From: Acanthochlamys bracteata | Lineage: Eukaryota; Streptophyta; Magnoliopsida; Pandanales; Velloziaceae | DNA length: 64,000 nucleotides | Assembly (NCBI GenBank): GCA_019914995.1 | Contig: CM034133.1 | Span: 4,712,001 to 4,776,000 of the forward strand | Reading direction: 5' to 3' | Shown here: positions 24,742-37,378 of the stretch, piece by piece | Numbering within the stretch: position 1 is the stretch's first letter | How the letters are laid out: every line of letters starts with the position of its first letter | Program-made: the position numbers and the translations under genes | Notes under the pieces: model-generated | The model's input: only the letters and a program-made list of their open reading frames with translations | Told to the model about the DNA's origin: nothing | Database searches by the model: none

Positions 24742-25244
24742 TGTCATGGTATGACTATTTTGGCTATTTTCCCTATCGAAATTACATTAGTAAAATACTT
24801 TTTACCTAAGCAAAATATTTTGTACATAAGCCAAGTCTACAGTATGGTAGAATACTCTAGATAAATGATAGTTGGCATAAGTTTAGAGAAAAGTAGAGAA
24901 TACTTTAGAAAGATGGAGATTTTTGTAAGAGATATTATGTAAGAACTTTCCGGACCATGTATTCTCCACCGTCCGTTGAGAAGGCGGAAAAGTTATAAAT
25001 AGGAAAGATGAGCTCTCATTTAGGGGCATCAAGCAAATCAAATAAAAGTTGTATTCAAGCCAAGTAATACAAAGCTTTTCATCCAAAAGGCTTTTTCTTT
25101 TCAAGTGTTCCTTACTTTTCTTCTGGTCCATTCAAATTTTCTTAGCTATCTTTGATAGCTCATTTGGGTGAAAGGCTGAATTAGCCACAAAAAAATGTGA
25201 CTAAGTGCCACACGAACCAAGATATAAACTTTAGGCCCGTGATA
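24742..25244 (+). repeat. Left LTR
   Basis: 503 bp, starts TGTCATGGTATGAC and ends CCCGTGATA. Contains a TATA-like TATAAATAGG at about 24994, a plausible start for the element's transcript. The usual terminal CA is TA here, probably by mutation. Confidence 0.88.
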
Positions 25245-25246
25245 AG

Positions 25247-25259
25247 TGGTATCAGAGTT
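25247..25259 (+). other. Primer-binding site, initiator tRNA-Met type
   Basis: TGGTATCAGAGTT lies two bases after the left LTR. It matches the complement of the 3' end of plant initiator methionine tRNA, the usual primer of plant LTR retrotransposons. Confidence 0.85.
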
Positions 25260-25503
25260 AAGATTCTACCAATCAGAAATAGCAAGCAGAAGCGATGTTA
25301 CCATACATGAGGGAAGGGAGATTGAAAAGAGAGCTCCCGAGAGCAGTCGCCAATGGAAAGAGAAATATAGGGATGTAATGGCAGACGTGAACGTAAGGCT
25401 CGCTAAGGTAGAGCTTGCTGTGGCCGATAAGGTGGATCAGTTTGAGGAGTTAGGCCAAAGCATCGAGAACTTCGGGAAGGAATAAGAAGAGCTTCGTGGG
25501 GAG

Positions 25504-27245
25504 ATGCAATATGCCTTGACTGTGGTGGTCGAATCATCATCTCGCCAAGGTAAGGCCCTTAAAAACGCTCTCTTGGGTGATGTGGATGCTCTTAGGAGCG
25601 AAGTAGCGACTCTTAGGGAAGATGTCGTAAGGTTGGCTACCGAATTGAGGGATGTCCGAGGGGACTGGGCACTTTGCAAGATGGCGGTTACGCAAAGGGG
25701 AGTTTCCGTCATATCCTCAACTTCAACTCCTTCGAAAATGAATGTTCCAAAACCTAAGGCCTATAAGGGTGCGCGGAACGCGAAGGAGATAGATAACTTT
25801 CTTTGAAGTTTGGAGCAACTCTTTAGAAGTACCGGCATCACGGAAGATGCAGGTAAAATCGATCATGCCACTCTTTATCTTGAAGATACCGCAATGGTAA
25901 AGTGAAGGAGGAGGCATGCCGAGATCGAGAGAGGGATCTACACCATTGCCACCTAGGAAGAGTTCAAAAGAGAATTCAAACGGCAGTTTTACCCGAAGAA
26001 TGTCGAAAATAAAGCCAGGGCAACTTCGGCGCCTAACACAAAATGACAGCATTAGAGATTATGTCAAGAAATTTTCAAAGTTGATATTAAAGATTCCTGA
26101 TTTTTCAGAAAATGAGGCCTTTTTTGCTTTCGTGGACGGTTGCAAAGATATACAAGGTTGGAGATCCAGCGTCGAGAACCTCAAAATCTCAACTTTGTTA
26201 TTGTCATAACTGAGTCCCTTATTGAGTTCTAACAGCCCGAAAAGCATAAGCCTCGAGAGGACTTTAAGGACAATGGCGGTGGAGATAGCCATCAGGTCAA
26301 GGAAGCAACGATTGATCCACCAAAGACTAAGGGAGGCTCCCATAGAGGCCAACGAAGCAATGGTAACAATTGAGGGAACGGTAAGAATCCTTTAAAATGC
26401 TTCATTTGTGATGGACCTCATATGGCCAGAGAATGCCCAAAACGGAATAAACTTTCCGCACTAATAGAGATAATGGATGCACCGCAACATCAAACTGAAG
26501 AAGTAAAGATGGGCTCATTACAACTACTTAATGTCATCCAAGCCAAAACCAAATTGCCAAAACGTGAGGTGAAAGATCGAATGTACGTGACGACTAAAGT
26601 TGGAGGACGAGAAGTCCGAGCTTTGGTAGACATAAGGGCGACCCATAACTTTCTCGAGAAGAAGGAAGCAACGAGGCTCGGCATCAAGTACGAAAAGGGA
26701 CAAGCACGGATTAAGGCAGTTAATTCCGAACCCAGACCTATTGTTGGTGTTGCCCGTGGGGTCAAAACTCGCATAAGTGAGTGGTCTGATCTTCTGGACT
26801 TTTCTGTTGTGCCTATGGATGATTTTCCTATAGTTCTTGGGATGGAGTTTATGGATCACGTAAAGACCGTACCTATCCCTTTTGTCAACTCCATGTGGAT
26901 CATGGATGAGGAAAAAACGTGCATGCTATCTTTGTCGCGAAAAGTAAATTTTCAATTCAAGACTACTTTAACCTTGCAACCCTCAAGGGAGAAGGAAGAG
27001 GCACAACTAACAATCTAGGCCATTCCAAAAGAACCAAATCATCTCAACATAGAGCCAAGGGAGGATCAAAATATCGCAGCGTCTTTAAGAGCTTAGGCAT
27101 CTATTATGATGACACTCGAATGGGATGTGGAGAAATTTTGGGGCATCGATTCATCCGAGTACTTGGTCAAATAAAAAGGTAGACCAGACGATGAGTCAAG
27201 TTGGGAACATGAAGATGACTTATGGCTATTCCACAATAAGATCCA
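25504..27245 (+). pseudogene. Decayed gag-protease-chromodomain region of the LTR element
   Basis: A coiled-coil-like stretch (about 25504-25720) is followed by gag capsid-like sequence broken by several stops and frame changes. A CX2CX3HX4C zinc knuckle (CFICDGPHMAREC, about 26398-26436) marks the end of gag. The longest intact frame, 26422-27018, continues into a retropepsin-like domain. There the active-site motif reads VDIRATHNF instead of the usual D-S/T-G-A, so the catalytic Asp is kept but Gly is lost. After a junction near 27020-27120 comes a chromodomain-like segment (SSEYLVK, stop, KGRPDDESSWEHEDDLW) at about 27150-27225, which in chromoviruses follows the integrase. No polymerase or integrase core is present. 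Confidence 0.8.
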
Positions 27246-27294
27246 AAAGTTCTGCTACAGCTCCACACAACCGCGATGAGGGCATCGCGAAATA

Positions 27295-27306
27295 GGTGAG
27301 GGAGAA
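27295..27306 (+). other. Polypurine tract
   Basis: GGTGAGGGAGAA immediately precedes the TGTCA start of the right LTR, the expected plus-strand priming site. Confidence 0.75.
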
Positions 27307-27833
27307 TGTCACAGTATGACTATTTTGGCTATTCTTCCTATCGAAATTACCTTGGTAAAATGCTTTTTACCTAGGCAAAATATCCTATACATAAGTCAAG
27401 TCTAGAGTATGGTAGAATACTTTAGATAAATAATAGTTAGCATAAGTTAAAAGAAAGGTAGAGACTACTCTAAAAAGGTGAAGATTTTTGTTAGAGATAT
27501 TATGTAAAAACTTTTCAGATCATGTATTCTCCACCGTCCGATCAAAATAATCTCCACTATTCGTTGAGGAGGTGAAAAAGCTATAAATAAGAGAGGTGAG
27601 CTCTCATTTGGAGGCATCAAGCAAATCAAACAAGAATTATATTCAAAGCCAAGTAATATAAAGTTTTCTTTTCAAAAAGCTCTCTCTTTTCAAGTATTCT
27701 TTAATTTCTTTCTGGTCCATTCAAGTTTTCTTAATTATTTTTGATAGCTCATTTGGGTGAAAGACTGACTTAGCCATAAAGGAGTGTGACTAAGTGCCGC
27801 ACGAATCAAGGTATAAACTCTAGGTCTGTGACA
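27307..27833 (+). repeat. Right LTR
   Basis: 527 bp, starts TGTCACAGTATGAC and ends GGTCTGTGACA. It is 24 bases longer than the left LTR because TCTCCACCGTCCG is followed by a second, diverged copy (TCTCCACTATTCG) at about 27529-27565. The sequence immediately after it resembles a primer-binding site. Confidence 0.88.
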
Positions 27834-28326
27834 ATTTGTATCAGGAGTTGGGATTTAATTGTTTACTTGTTACGAAAAATTATGGTGATGCAGTGCTATT
27901 TTTATCTGTGTGATTTGAAGTGCTTGACATACAAATTTTAGATGAATATAGTTAATCATGTTGCTGAGAAGCATGTTGGTCAACATGTGCTGCCATGCTT
28001 TTGACTGTTTGGTGGTTCAGCTAGGAAGATGTTAGAATCGGTGAAGTTGATTTTGAGGCACTAGCCTCTTTGGTTTGTTTTCAAATTAAGGTGGTGAACC
28101 TGATGAGTGATGCTGGTTGGTTAGCCTGTTTGAAAGTCCAAGCCATCTCTTTTATAAAGTTTTTGCAAATCATTTTTGTAAGTAAAGTCTTGAATCAATG
28201 GAGTAAGTTACAATTTACTCGTTCATGATTTGAAGGTGGTCAAAATTATATTGTATGGTGTTAATTTAATGCATATCTTTCGGCCACTAATTTTTTTTGT
28301 ATTAAGGAATTTTGTGTACTTACATT
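27834..28326. other. Sequence between LTR element and TIR element; no gene seen
   Basis: The first ~25 bases (ATTTGTATCAGGAGTTGGGA) resemble the primer-binding site and leader that follow the left LTR. The remainder is unique-looking non-coding DNA. Confidence 0.45.
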
Positions 28327-29159
28327 TAGGGGTGGCAATTTAAATTTATGGATCAGTTTTGAGTTAATTTATTTAATAATCGGGTCAAATCTGTTCAATT
28401 TTAACTCAATTTATGAATTTATATGGATCAAATTTATCAATTCTAATCCTACATATTAATAACCGGTGAAATTTGGATCGATCTATTAATAATTAAAATT
28501 ACTAATTTTTTATTCTATATTTTTAAACTTCAGCGAATTTATAATATCAGTTGTAATAAAAATGCACAATATTTTTAGTGACGAGATATAGTGAATATCC
28601 GTAAGTACGTACTTTTTTTAATATCTTCATCGGTTTTTAAAATATTCAAAAAAAATTACTTTTATTTTTTAAAAATATCTAGTGACAATTGAAATTTTAT
28701 AATTATAAATATATATTAATAATTTCGATAAAAAATTTTGATAGACATAACTATCTAATAAAATTTTGATAAAAATTTTTACACAAAATCTAAATTCGTC
28801 ATTATAGAAACATCTATATAGTTATACTTTCGATAATATTATAATTCTCATCTTACACTATTTTATATAAGATATAAAAATAACGATTAATTATAAGTCT
28901 TATATAATTTAATAATTTATAAATTATTATTATTAATTATTTTTATTGCTAATATTTTAATAAACGGAAAGAAAAAATTAAATGTTATTTTTCTAAAAGA
29001 TGACAATTCGGATCGACCTATTTAATAACCTGGATCAAATTCGCTCAATTCTAATTCAACTCATATATTTATACCAGTCAAATTTTCTAACCCTAACTCT
29101 AATTAAATGAGTTGAATTCGAATTACATTTTCGGATCGGATCATATATTGCCAATCCTA
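28327..29159 (-). mobile_element. Non-autonomous TIR element, ~830 bp (inverted copy)
   Basis: Starts TAGGGGTGGCAAT and ends ATTGCCAATCCTA, good inverted ends. It is flanked by ACTTACATT (28318-28326) and ACTTACACT (29160-29168), a 9-bp duplication with one mismatch. It is the reverse complement of 19781-20640 over its whole length. No reading frame. A 9-bp duplication favours a Mutator-like origin, while the TAGGG termini would also fit hAT. Confidence 0.8.
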
Positions 29160-31166
29160 ACTTACACTAATTAAGTATGAATTTCCTACAGATTTCTAAA
29201 GGAATTCGTTAGGAAGTAGTTAATACCCAATTTTGCAGTTAAAAAATATTTCTTACATCATATGGCATCTGTTTTCTTGTTTGAATTGGATTGGTGGAAT
29301 ATATTCGTCGTTTTTACATTAAATTTGAGATTCTGTTTAGGATAACGTTTTCAAGGTTTATTTTAAAATTTTGTGAAAATAGGTAGTCTATCTCTCTAAG
29401 CACATGGTGGTATATCTTCATGTGTTTTTTCACCTTATTTGAGAATGAATTTTTTTCCTTGGTTGCTTACCTACATGCAAATCGAGAATTCCCTACATAG
29501 GTATGAAAACTGTTCACAAGCAGTTGAAGATTTTCTATAAGATTTTTCCCTACAAACAAGTGACTTCTGAAGGCTCGTGGATTTCTTATGTAGAATAATG
29601 CAAGTAAAAGGCGGTGGATGTCGGCGCATGTAGGTGATAAATAGCATCATTAGTAGCTGTTAAACTATTATGAAATTCGGTTTGAATTTGTATTTTGTGT
29701 GGTATATTGTGTTGACATTTTGTGTAATGAATGTGTTGTAATATTTCTAGCTATGTAATATAAACATAGAGTATATATGTTTTGTAGTAGAAATTGTAAA
29801 GTATTATTGTATTTGTATAATATAAGTGTAGGACATATAATTATGCAATGAAAATTATAATTATATTATTAGATATGAATTATAAATAAAATGTGTATAT
29901 TTGTCTAAAAATTATGTAATGTAATATCTATCTTAATATTGTATTTATAGTGTTGTAACATATTATAGTAGTATAACGTGTTGTGTAATAAAAATTATAA
30001 TTATATTATTATAATTGTGAGGGGATTTTGCAAATGATATGTAAACATGTATGGTATTTATGTAATGTTTTGTTTTGAAGATGATGAAAAAGTATGAAAA
30101 AATATGAGTCACATTAGTAGTGATAATTTAATCTAATCAAATTATTTTTTATCATAAACTTTATAAATTATGAAAAACGTTATTTGGAAAATATCCAATT
30201 TTAATATGGTACAGTTTAATTTAAAATGAATATAAATAGTGTATCTATATCATTTACTAAACATGATACAATATTATTATAATTGTGTAATAACAATATA
30301 TATATATATATATAAAAAATATGAATTAATATTATAGTTATGCAAAATAAATATATTATTTACATATTGTATAATACAAATTATAATATATAATTTGGAA
30401 TTATAAATATAACTCTGATATATACTTTGTAACATAGCTATATAGTGAATGATTAAAAATATATATTTTTTATGTTTCTAAGATTAAGATATAATTTTTA
30501 ATAGATTAGGTTAATTTTTAAAATATTAATCTCACTTTCAGCATATCACTTTTAAATATAAAATAATACGAAAGAATATAAAAAATCACTTCTAACTCAC
30601 TTCAGTTACAAAAAGAACACAAGAATTCAATTCAATTTTAACAATATTATTTCTATTAATTCATTTTTAAAAACTCACTTTCTAAGACCAAGAAAACACA
30701 CCTTTAAGTACTTTAGGGAAATTTTTTCAGCTAACACTCTATACACCGTTACTTGTACAATATTCTTCACTAAAATACAAGTTTTCATAAGAGCATTATT
30801 GACCTTACGCTTTTCGTCTACTATGACAATAACTATTATTTTGGTAACTAAGTTTCAACAACGTTTGTTTAATAAATAATTTTTAATAAACATTTACTTA
30901 AAAGAACTAGTCTTCATTTATGGGTCTCTTTCACATCATTGATATTATAATTTGTAAAATCGAACAAAAGAATTATGTAAGAAAAAGCTCAAAAGACTAA
31001 TGCATCACAGAAAGGAGATCCCCATAGCCGATCAAATAGTTTTTTGCTTAGGAAAAATAGATCACTGTAAGCCTTACAATTGCAGTCACAACCTTATAGA
31101 CAAACTTTCTGCTAGACTAGTAAGTTCCTTTACTCTTTGGTTTTTGAACAACACATTCACGAACTA
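29160..31166. other. Very AT-rich intergenic DNA
   Basis: No gene seen. About 29690-30480 is low-complexity AT sequence with recurrent AAAATTATAATTATATTATTA blocks and a (TA)n run at 30298-30313. One small foldback relic lies at 30534-30702. Confidence 0.45.
30534..30702. repeat. GGTGTGTT-terminated foldback relic
   Basis: Ends ACCAAGAAAACACACC. The interior CACTTTTAAATATAAAATAATA and the following TCACTTCTAACTCACTTCAG match the element at 21693-21910. The left terminus is unclear. Confidence 0.45.
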
Positions 31167-31458
31167 GGGCGTGTTTACTTTATGGGTAAAGTAGAGTTTT
31201 TGGGTGAATGGAGTTTTTAGGAGGTGAAATTAAAAATATATATATTTATAGTAATTATGTATTTTATATTAATATATATTTATAGTAAGTTTTAAAGCTA
31301 AATTTTAAAAATATAGTAATTATATATTTATTGTAAGTTCTAAAGTTGAATTTTAAAAAAATATTTATTGATAAAAAAATTATTTTAATTTTTGTATGTA
31401 TTTTATGTTAAAAATGAGTTTAACAAAAGTAGAGTTTTGGCCGTTGGTAAACACGCCC
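31167..31458. mobile_element. Tourist-like (PIF/Harbinger-type) MITE
   Basis: The 12-bp ends GGGCGTGTTTAC and GTAAACACGCCC are perfect inverted repeats. Flanking trinucleotides are CTA and TTA, compatible with the TWA target preference of PIF/Harbinger elements with one mutation. The interior is AT-rich with an internal repeated TATTTATAGTAA(G/T)T block. No coding capacity. Confidence 0.75.
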
Positions 31459-31639
31459 TTAATCTTTTCATGTAAGTCTACATAATAATGTAAGCGCACA
31501 CAACTAACTGTGTGCAACTATGCCAGTTAGCTCAAATATCAAAGGGCATGTTGTAGTTTCTTCGAATTCCACGTTCTTCTTTCAAAATTTGAATTCGAAC
31601 CACATTATAAATTTCAGTTAGTGAAATCAAACTCGGCCT

Positions 31640-31800
31640 ATGCCGGCAGGATTAGAGGCAAAATCAGTAACCTTAATATGATTTCGGGCCAAGTTTCAAA
31701 TAAACTATCTAAGCAGCCGGCCTAATATGACTTGGTTGATCCGTGCAGTTTTCAGATTGACCTGCCAAGCCGGTTGAACGGGTTGATCCAATTTCATTAT
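31640..31800 (+). repeat. Fragment related to the left part of the Pack-type hAT element
   Basis: TTGATCCGTGCAGTTTTCAG, followed by ATTGACC and then CGGTTGAACGGGTTGATCC, aligns with 21488-21556 (CATCCGTGCAATCAATTCAG, then GGTCGAACGGGTCAACCC). No right end is visible nearby, so it is a truncated relative. Confidence 0.5.
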
Positions 31801-31889
31801 CTATAAAAAGAAAAAAGAAAACAAACTTAAAATCTATAATCTAACTCTATGCTCACAGCCTCACACATGACTCCGTCTCCACTTTGCTG

Positions 31890-32140
31890 GGCTGTTTGGC
31901 ATTGTTTTTTCAGAAATCAGCTTTTTAATTTTTATCTTACGTTTTTCAATATATTTTTTATAAGTATCTAGAGAATTTATTTAAAATTTTAGAAAGCATA
32001 GAAAAATTCTACGTAATAGAATCTTTTTATTACTTATTTTTATTATTTTTTTAAAATAAAAAATAAAGCTCATTTTTTAAAAAGAACAAACTATTCTCTA
32101 TTTCAATAAAGTTATATTTCAAAAGCATTCCCAAACAGCC
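31890..32140 (+). repeat. Foldback MITE (copy 3)
   Basis: The ends GGCTGTTTGG and CCAAACAGCC are perfect 10-bp inverted repeats. The interior AGAAAGCATAGAAAAATTCT matches 17529-17548 of the copy upstream of the carboxylesterase. No coding capacity; target duplication not convincing. Confidence 0.72.
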
Positions 32141-33655
32141 ACTAAGTGCTAACCCTAATAGCTTCCGCCGCTCTGTCCCAACTTCATCTCCGTCCCTAAG
32201 CATTTATTGAACTCAAAGATACTATAAGTACTTGATATGTCTTGTTTGACTTAGTTTTTGTGAATAAATACTCTAAGTACTCATACTATAAGTACTTAAC
32301 AGCTTTGCTTCAATTTTATGAAAATAGATCTCATGTTTATATCTCGGCCTATTTTTGTTTTTATAGAATTTTGGACACTGGATTTATCGATTCAGATAAC
32401 TTTTTTATTTGTCTTAGATTCTAGCTTTTTAGTTTGATTTGGTGTGTGAATTGTTATTCGATTTTGAGTTCTTCTAATTGGTTTTAAGTTTGATTGTTGT
32501 TAGCTAATTTACTAGAGAGATTTTGGTTTAGTGTTTATTTGATTTTATTTTGCAGATTTTGTATATACTGTCCAGATTTTGTAGCAAGAAGCTTTGGTTG
32601 GTTGAAGCCTTTCATGCAACATTGTAACCTTAGAATTTGGAAGAACTGATAGGCTAGTTTGCTGGAGACTTCAAAAACAATTCCGAAGTTATGCCATTTA
32701 TTCTTTATGAAATGTACTTCTGCTATACAATATTGGTAGAACTTCTATAATGGAGATACTTCAACCATCTACTTCTTCTATACTTCTTCTATGCAAAATA
32801 TACTTATTTTATGTGAGTGTTTTCAGTAATGCACTTTTATAAGTAGAGCTAGAAACTAGAAAGTCGTGTTTCCTTTGGTAAATGCTTGAGTCAGTAGGAT
32901 ATCTTTGTTTCCTGGTAAGGTTATGACAATTGTATGTCTTTCTGGTCTATCTGGTACGTACTGTATCTATATTTTGGTGTAAAACTGATTTACTATGCAG
33001 CATTGCAGGAGGTTGTTAGCATCAGTGTTTGCAGGAATTCGGAAGGTGCAGTTGCAATTCATAAGGTGCACTATCGTTCCAGTGCTATTTGATTAGATTT
33101 TTTTTAGCTGCTACCAAAAGATGTATGATTGATAGTTCTAGGAAATTCATAGTGCATAATGTGCGTAAGTAGATAGATTTTTCTTTTCTAAAAACTGCTA
33201 TACGGTGAATTTATTTAGCTTTCGAAAGTACTGAATAGTTTGTAGGAAGTTTGTTGTTAGTTGGCTAGCTTGTGGTTTTATCTTCGTTACTGTACAAGCA
33301 CAATGGACTGATCTGCAAGATAGTATGCAGGTGTATTGACTGGGTGCCTTCAATTTGAGAGACTTAATGTCTACGGAAGCTAGTCTTTCAATCAATTATT
33401 ACCAAACTATCTTGTCTCAAGTGTATGAATGAAATTCTTGGTGTGTATGGGCTTTCTAATCACTATTTACATTTGCTTTCAAGTGTACCATTTCTAACAT
33501 GGATTATGCATGACCCGCAGATTTCCAATACTTTGCTGGTCTTGGAGCAGCACTTGTTGCTACTAACTCATAGTGTTGCTTATGGCTCATAACATATACT
33601 GCATGCTGCTCACCATTAAGGCATCTTGGCTTAAAAAATTTTCCATTTTTCATAG
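32141..33655. other. Region upstream of the phytoglobin relic
   Basis: CT-rich leader-like sequence at 32155-32215. GAAGCTTTGGTTGG at about 32588 could be a trace of the first globin exon (E-A-L-V-x-K), followed by about 1 kb that would be intron 1. This is weak. No other gene seen. Confidence 0.3.
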
Positions 33656-34904
<1,249 letters not shown>

Positions 34905-35990
34905 ACTGTTGAACACCCATAGTATCTCCTACTTGAAATTCATCATCCATCTTTAACACACATCTGAAGAGGAATGCACGTCACCACTTCCTTACCATAC
35001 ACTTAGAAAAGAGAGACTTTCGTAGTTCTGAAAAGGACCCATGTACAATACTATTAATTCCTCTGCAGTACTCTTCATTTCTTCCTCTTAAGATTCGTGA
35101 TGGTACCCTTCTTTCTTCCTCCTCTTGAGAATTTTTATGGTACTGCTATGACATAAACCGCATCAAAGTTAGTGTTAAAGATGAGTGGTGAATATCAAAC
35201 AAGAGGGAGTAAGGAGTGACGCAATTTTATCCTCACATTATTCCCTTAAGGCTCTGATTTTTCTTAAGAAAACATATACTTTTATCTCCAAGTTCAATTA
35301 ATTGTGAGAATTCTAAACCAATTCACTTTCAGCCATGAAGCATTTCATATTGCTATTGCACAACCACAACCATATGCGTTCAGCTTGAAAGTCTATAGTA
35401 ACTAGTTTGAGAGCAACATCCTATCAACAGAAGAAGAACGAAATACAACTCAATTACCGACATTGTTCCTTAATAACTTCACACTAACTAGGTACTGCCG
35501 CTAGTGTTGTACTACTAGTTAGTCAAAAGTCTTGCACCATACTATCCTCCTGTATCGGTAAAATACTTAAACCAAAAACCTGGACAGCATTTGGTATTCA
35601 AATATTTTCATTAATCTTTGTATATCAACTTAGAAATTTAATTTATCAAACCACTTTAAAGTTACCTATCCAACAATGAACTAATTGGAATCTAGTTATG
35701 TTAGAACTAAAGTTTCTACTTGTATCAATAGTCACTATATTAGATTCTGAACACAAAACCTTAGGCAGCATTGGGTATAAGAAATCTTCGAGATTTTGGG
35801 AAATAATTCTCAGGTATATCACAAGATTCAAACATTTGCCTTAAAAGCTAACTATTCATTAGAGAACTAATCATAATACAAACGTAAAAAGTGTCACTCA
35901 TTACAAGCTCAAATAACTATAAGAGCATACAGACCTTCAAATGATTTCTAGTTGGCATCATCAGTGAAAGTCAAATTGAGCTTGTCCAAA
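34905..35990. repeat. Unit A of a diverged ~1.1-kb direct duplication
   Basis: Aligns along its length, in the same orientation and order, with 36100-37260. Shared blocks include ATCCATCTTTAA, AAAGATGA(G/A)TGGTGAATA, ATGAAGCATTTCATATT and TTACAAGCTCAA. Divergence is substantial with many indels. No conserved reading frame. Confidence 0.7.
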
Positions 35991-36099
35991 ATGACCAAGT
36001 CCCAGATCAAGGTTCAAGGTGTCAGCCCTTAGAAAGGTGCTTTCCTTCATATGATGTCCATATACCACCAAAATATAAAACAATAAAATATGGTACATG

Positions 36100-37260
36100 G
36101 AAAGTTATGTGTTTCATATTGAAAAATAATCTGTTCATGAACAAACCTATGAGTACTCTATGGTTTATCCGGTTTGAAATTCGCCATCCATCTTTAACGC
36201 CCTTTTCAAAAATATTGTGACACCCATTCCTATCATACACTAAAAAAGGCATTTAGAAGGGCCTCTAGCAGAGACCTATAGTATTAAACATTTTAGAGTC
36301 CCTCCACTTATTCATTCTGGTGAATGAGACACACCCTCTCAAGATGGCTGTCAAAGATGAATGGTGAATACAAAATAAAACGGAATCAAAATTGGACACA
36401 CTGTCTTATTCTCATACAATTCCCTTAGCATCCAAAGTATCTTAAGAAACATTGTATTCTGACCAGTTAAATGCGGTGATAAATATACACTTTTGTCTAT
36501 GCTCAATTAGTTAGGATGAACTCTACATCAAAATGCCATTTTGGACATGAAGCATTTCATATTCTCGCACCACAATTCAACTATACACATGCCAGAAAAC
36601 TTAATAGTAACTAGCAAGACAGCTACTTCCTATCAACCGAAGAAAAATGAGTTATCCATAACTCAACTATAGATATATTCCTTGGCAAGTCAGCATTAAT
36701 GGGGCCCCATCCAAGATAAACTATGATTCATTCAAGAGTAAGAACTATATTATACCATGCACCATCGTTAAATTGGGTAAGATAACCCTAAATAGAATTT
36801 GGAACGTCGAATATTCTAAGATTTTCAGAAAAGGATACTATGAATAGGAATTTGAAAACTTTTATAGAAAGATTCTCAAAAAGCTTAGCAGACTTCATAT
36901 ATCAAATGTCACCTTGAAGTTACATGTTTATGAACGAACTACTTAGTAAAGTATTACTCATTACAAGCTTAACTACTAGTCATTAAAGAGAATAAAAAAC
37001 TATGTGTTCTCTGTGTATCATTAGAAACTAGGTATGTGCTAGAAACAAAAAGCCTTAGGTAGTGTTTGGTAGACTGATTCAAGATTTTGAAAATCTTTGT
37101 ATTAAATTTAGAAAATTTCTATACAAAGATTCCCACAAATCATGGAGTACCAAATGCTAGCATAAACTTACATGTCGAACCTCAAACTAATAAGAATACA
37201 AATGTGTAAGAGTTACTCCTTACAAGCTCAACCAGCTGTGAGAGTTTCAAGGCCTTCAGT
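36100..37260. repeat. Unit B of the ~1.1-kb direct duplication, next to the PEX11A 3' end
   Basis: Second copy of 34905-35990. The block ACTCATTACAAGCTTAAC recurs a third time within it (36956 and, as ACTCCTTACAAGCTCAACC, near 37214), suggesting further small-scale duplication. It ends about 120 bases from the stop codon of PEX11A, so part may lie in that gene's 3' untranslated region. No coding signal. Confidence 0.7.
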
Positions 37261-37378
37261 TTTTTCTCATTTTCATGTATGTGAATCAAATTGGGCATCA
37301 TAGTACAACAATATATTCCTAAATTTACCTGTCAAGCAATTGACTCTTCCGAAAACAAATCAACTAGAAACCACCATA

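Larger units (their letters stand above)
24742..27833 (+). mobile_element. Non-autonomous Ty3/gypsy chromovirus-type LTR retrotransposon
   Basis: Two direct LTRs (24742-25244, 27307-27833) begin TGTCA and end (T/C)A. A primer-binding site lies 2 bases after the left LTR, and a polypurine tract abuts the right one. The 2.06-kb interior retains decayed gag, a CCHC knuckle, a protease-like segment and a terminal chromodomain-like segment. It lacks reverse transcriptase, RNase H and the integrase core. A 4-bp ATTT flanks both sides, a weak target duplication. The LTRs differ at many positions, so the insertion is old. An internal deletion between protease and chromodomain of a full chromovirus would give this structure. 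Confidence 0.9.
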
